Below are positions 6,402 to 8,300 of a stretch of 8,300 nt of DNA, in pieces. The notes beneath the pieces were generated by a model that was not told the origin of the DNA, did not search any database, and saw nothing but the letters and a program-made list of their open reading frames with translations. Numbering within the stretch: position 1 is the first letter of the stretch; every line of letters begins with the position of its first letter. This DNA is from Sphingomonadales bacterium (lineage in GTDB: Bacteria > Bacteroidota > Bacteroidia > UBA7662), in NCBI GenBank assembly GCA_016872225.1, contig VHAW01000075.1, positions 1 through 8,300 of the forward strand, given 5' to 3'. A program made the position numbers and the translations under genes.

Positions 6402-6692
6402 TTATTGGCCGGAATAATAATCGATACTTTCTCCTGCCTTGAGGGTCACAATCGCTTTTTTGAAAGAATCGGTACGACCGCGAACCAAACCCCCTTTGGT
6501 ATTGCGGTTACGGGAATTACCGGCATACCGCATGGTATTCACAGATTCTACGGACACTCCGTACATAGACTCCACGGCGGTGCGGATTTGAATTTTATTA
6601 GCCCTTTTGTCCACTTTGAAAGCATACTGCTGATGCTTTTCCGTAAGTCGAGTCATTTTTTCGGTTACAACCGGCTTCTTAAGCGTTTCCAT
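6402..6692 (-). CDS. rplW: Large ribosomal subunit protein L23
   Basis: L23 sits at the tunnel exit and is the docking site for trigger factor and the signal recognition particle. The 96-residue protein has KKPVVTEKMTRL (5-16) and the RNA-binding segment YAFKVDKRANKIQIRTAVES (23-42), then VNTMRYAGNSRNRNTKGGLV and a closing strand FKKAIVTLKAGESIDYY. Glu11 in VVTEK aligns with E. coli L23 Glu18, which is needed for trigger-factor binding. Length and start are typical. It lies five bases after rplD and nine before rplB, consistent with tight cotranslation. Confidence 0.97.
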   Translation of the reverse strand: METLKKPVVTEKMTRLTEKHQQYAFKVDKRANKIQIRTAVESMYGVSVESVNTMRYAGNSRNRNTKGGLVRGRTDSFKKAIVTLKAGESIDYYSGQ

Positions 6693-6697
6693 AAGAA

Positions 6698-7324
6698 TTA
6701 GCTGAGGGTTTCCTGAATTTTGGCGACAGCGCTATGCTGAATAAGCAAACAATGTGCATTCATCATATCGTAGGTATTCAAATCCTGGGCTAACAACACC
6801 CGGGCATTGGGGATGTTACGACCTGAAAGAACGAGGTTGGACTCCTTATCACCGGTTACAAGGATTACTTTACGACCTGCAAGGTGAAAACCGTTAATAA
6901 GGTTGACAAAATCTTTGGTTTTGGGTTTGTCAAAAGAAAAATCCTCAACCACAAAAAGCTGGTTGCCCTGGATCTTGTAAGAAAGTGCGGAGCGACGAGC
7001 CAATTGTCGAAGCTTTTTGTTCAATTTGAACGAATAATTACGAGGCTTTGGACCAAAAACCCGAGCACCCCCATTCAACAAAGGGCTTTTGATATCACCA
7101 CGACGGGCTCCACCGGTTCCCTTTTGCCGAAAAAGCTTGCGGGTTGATCCGCTCATTTCGGACCTTTCTTTGACCTTAGCCGTGCCTTGACGCAAGTTCG
7201 CGAGGTGCAATTTCACATCAAGGTAAATGGCATGATCGTTGGGTTCAGGACAGAAAACCTGATCATCCAAAACAACCTTACGGTTAGTGGCTTGGCCTGA
7301 ACGAGAATATATGGCGGTTTCCAT
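6698..7324 (-). CDS. rplD: Large ribosomal subunit protein L4
   Basis: L4 is an early-assembling 50S protein whose extended loop reaches the peptide tunnel beside L22. In E. coli it also represses its own S10 operon by attenuation and translational control. The 208-residue protein has the loop at about residues 45-97, with RKLFRQKGTGGARRGDIKSP (62-81) and GGARVFGPKPRNYSF (85-99), then LRQLARRSALSYK and a Rossmann-like C-terminal half (residues ~120-205). It follows rplC by seven bases. The L4 target in E. coli is a long leader upstream of rpsJ; here only eight bases separate rpsJ from the preceding gene, so the same leader cannot be present at that place. Confidence 0.97.
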   Translation of the reverse strand: METAIYSRSGQATNRKVVLDDQVFCPEPNDHAIYLDVKLHLANLRQGTAKVKERSEMSGSTRKLFRQKGTGGARRGDIKSPLLNGGARVFGPKPRNYSFKLNKKLRQLARRSALSYKIQGNQLFVVEDFSFDKPKTKDFVNLINGFHLAGRKVILVTGDKESNLVLSGRNIPNARVLLAQDLNTYDMMNAHCLLIQHSAVAKIQETLS

Positions 7325-7331
7325 AGGGTTA

Positions 7332-7949
7332 TTATTTGCAAACCAAAACCCATGACCCGTTGGCGCCGGGAACAGAGCCCTTGACTACGAGAAGATTTTG
7401 TTCGGGATATACTTTAACAATTGTCAAATTCTGTACGGTACGACGGACTTGTCCGGTTTGGCCGGCCATCCGCATCCCTTTGAATACGCGGCTTGGGAAA
7501 GAAGACGCACCCAATGAGCCAGGAGCTCTCAGCCTGTTGTGCTGACCGTGGGTTTGGCCTCCAACCCCGCCAAAGCCATGACGCTTGACGACACCCTGAA
7601 AGCCTTTACCCTTGGTGACACCCACCACATCCACCATGTCACCCTCGTTAAACAAAGTCACATCCACCTGATCTCCCAACTGCAGCTCTTGATCAAAACC
7701 TTTGAATTCATTCACCTTAGCCTTGGGGCCAGTGCCCGCCTTCTTGAAATGTCCGATAGCAGGCTTATTGGAGGATTTCTCTTTACGATCACCGTAAGCG
7801 AGCTGAATGGCCTCATACCCATCCTTGTCTTTGGCGCGTACTTGGGTGACCACACAAGGACCGGCCTCCAATACGGTACAAGGAACCATTGCACCATCGG
7901 CCGCAAAAACCGAGGTCATACCAATTTTCTTACCAATTATTCCTGACAT
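7332..7949 (-). CDS. rplC: Large ribosomal subunit protein L3
   Basis: L3 is one of the first proteins to bind 23S rRNA, and its central extension reaches the peptidyl-transferase centre. The chosen start gives 205 residues, opening MSGIIGKKIGMTSVFAADGA. The frame is open ten codons further upstream, but that would overlap rpsJ by 26 bases and add a non-conserved MLMLKSKSNV lead, so I prefer 7949. The central segment VTKGKGFQGVVKRHGFGGVG (111-130) and HNRLRAPGSLGASSFPSRVF (137-156) are typical. E. coli Gln150, methylated by PrmB, is Ser150 here. The gene lies four bases after rpsJ and seven before rplD. Confidence 0.97.
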   Translation of the reverse strand: MSGIIGKKIGMTSVFAADGAMVPCTVLEAGPCVVTQVRAKDKDGYEAIQLAYGDRKEKSSNKPAIGHFKKAGTGPKAKVNEFKGFDQELQLGDQVDVTLFNEGDMVDVVGVTKGKGFQGVVKRHGFGGVGGQTHGQHNRLRAPGSLGASSFPSRVFKGMRMAGQTGQVRRTVQNLTIVKVYPEQNLLVVKGSVPGANGSWVLVCK

Positions 7950-7953
7950 AACG

Positions 7954-8259
7954 TTAGACTTTGATTTCAACATCAACACCGCTGGGCAATTCCAGTTTCA
8001 TAAGAGCATCCACGGTTTTGGAGGAGGAACTATGGATGTCCATCACCCTTTTATAGGAGCACAATTGAAACTGCTCACGCGCTTTCTTGTTAACATGAGG
8101 AGATTTAAGCACGGTGTAAATTTTCTTCTCGGTGGGCAACGGGATAGGTCCGCTGACCACAGCGCCCGTCATTTTGACGGTCTTAACAATTTTCTCCGCC
8201 GATTTATCGACCAGATTATGATCGTAGGACTTGAGTTTAATGCGAATACGATGGCTCAT
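7954..8259 (-). CDS. rpsJ: Small ribosomal subunit protein S10
   Basis: S10 belongs to the 30S head. In E. coli it also acts as NusE, pairing with NusB in antitermination of rRNA transcription. The 101-residue protein is of normal length and has IRIKLKSYDHNLVDKSAEKI (5-24), the signature SGPIPLPTEKKIYTV (36-50) and SPHVNKKAREQFQLCSYKR (53-71), ending in LPSGVDVEIKV. The SSSSKTVDALMKLELPSGV segment (77-95) is of the kind found in Bacteroidota. It starts eight bases after the stop of the preceding gene, with no Shine-Dalgarno motif and no room for a promoter, so it is probably cotranscribed from upstream. Confidence 0.98.
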   Translation of the reverse strand: MSHRIRIKLKSYDHNLVDKSAEKIVKTVKMTGAVVSGPIPLPTEKKIYTVLKSPHVNKKAREQFQLCSYKRVMDIHSSSSKTVDALMKLELPSGVDVEIKV

Positions 8260-8267
8260 AACGAAGT

Positions 8268-8300
8268 TTAGTCTTTTTCGGCTTTCATGGCCTTGTACTT
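8268..8300 (-). CDS. fusA: C-terminal end of upstream gene, probably elongation factor G (partial)
   Basis: Read on the minus strand from the window edge, one frame gives KYKAMKAEKD and then a TAA stop at 8270..8268, eight bases before the rpsJ ATG. A short Lys/Ala-rich end of this kind is compatible with the C-terminus of EF-G. In Bacteroidota fusA commonly lies directly before rpsJ, joining the str and S10 clusters. Ten residues are too few for identification by sequence, so the call rests mainly on gene order. The alternative is any other gene placed upstream of rpsJ, for example tuf. EF-Tu is less likely because its C-terminus is highly conserved and does not look like this. Confidence 0.5.
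   Translation of the reverse strand, partial: KYKAMKAEKD

Noticed and set aside
7539..7946. A 135-codon plus-strand frame opposite rplC
   Set aside because: It is a shadow of the highly constrained rplC coding sequence and resembles no known family.
7950..7979. A longer rplC start giving ten extra residues
   Set aside because: The lead MLMLKSKSNV is not conserved in L3 and would overlap rpsJ; the internal ATG at 7949 gives the standard N-terminus.
7807..8271. A 154-codon open frame on the plus strand, opposite rpsJ and rplC
   Set aside because: It is antisense to two secure genes, shows no family resemblance, and has no promoter or ribosome-binding context of its own.

Overview
The window is a compact ribosomal-protein gene cluster. 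It joins most of the S10 and spc operons, and every gene is on the minus strand, so transcription runs from base 8300 towards base 1. In transcription order it reads: the C-terminal end of an upstream gene (probably fusA, EF-G), rpsJ (S10), rplC (L3), rplD (L4), rplW (L23), rplB (L2), rpsS (S19), rplV (L22), rpsC (S3), rplP (L16), rpmC (L29), rpsQ (S17), rplN (L14), rplX (L24), rplE (L5), rpsN (S14), rpsH (S8), rplF (L6), rplR (L18) and the first codons of rpsE (S5). The eighteen complete genes are intact, with no frameshift, insertion or pseudogene.

The protein sequences point to a Bacteroidota bacterium. S10 has the SYKRVMDIHSSSSKTVDALM type of C-terminal half, L22 has the KKIFVDGGRMMKRLRPAPQG type of loop, and S14 is the zinc-free form with RLHNRCSISGRPRG. 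No start codon has a recognisable Shine-Dalgarno sequence, which is usual in this phylum. The direct join of a likely fusA to rpsJ with no tuf between also fits. Class cannot be fixed from the sequence alone; a Saprospiria- or Chitinophagia-like lineage is only a guess.

Layout: genes are separated by 2 to 61 bases, with one 4-base ATGA overlap (rplX/rplE). No gap is long enough to be a clear promoter region, and no intrinsic terminator is visible. The simplest reading is one long transcript entering from the fusA side and leaving into rpsE. The upstream half (rpsJ to rpmC/rpsQ) supplies the S10-type proteins, including the L3, L4, L22, L23, L29 and L2 proteins that build the early 50S core and the exit tunnel. 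The downstream half supplies the spc-type proteins, including 5S rRNA binders L5 and L18 and the 30S proteins S14 and S8.

This is an ordinary, highly conserved housekeeping region, and I see no undescribed system in it. Points worth a second look are modest: a near-universal pyrimidine pair before the ATG codons in place of Shine-Dalgarno motifs, an Arg/Gly-rich tail on S3, an N-terminal extension on S17, and the compact rplX/rplE junction.
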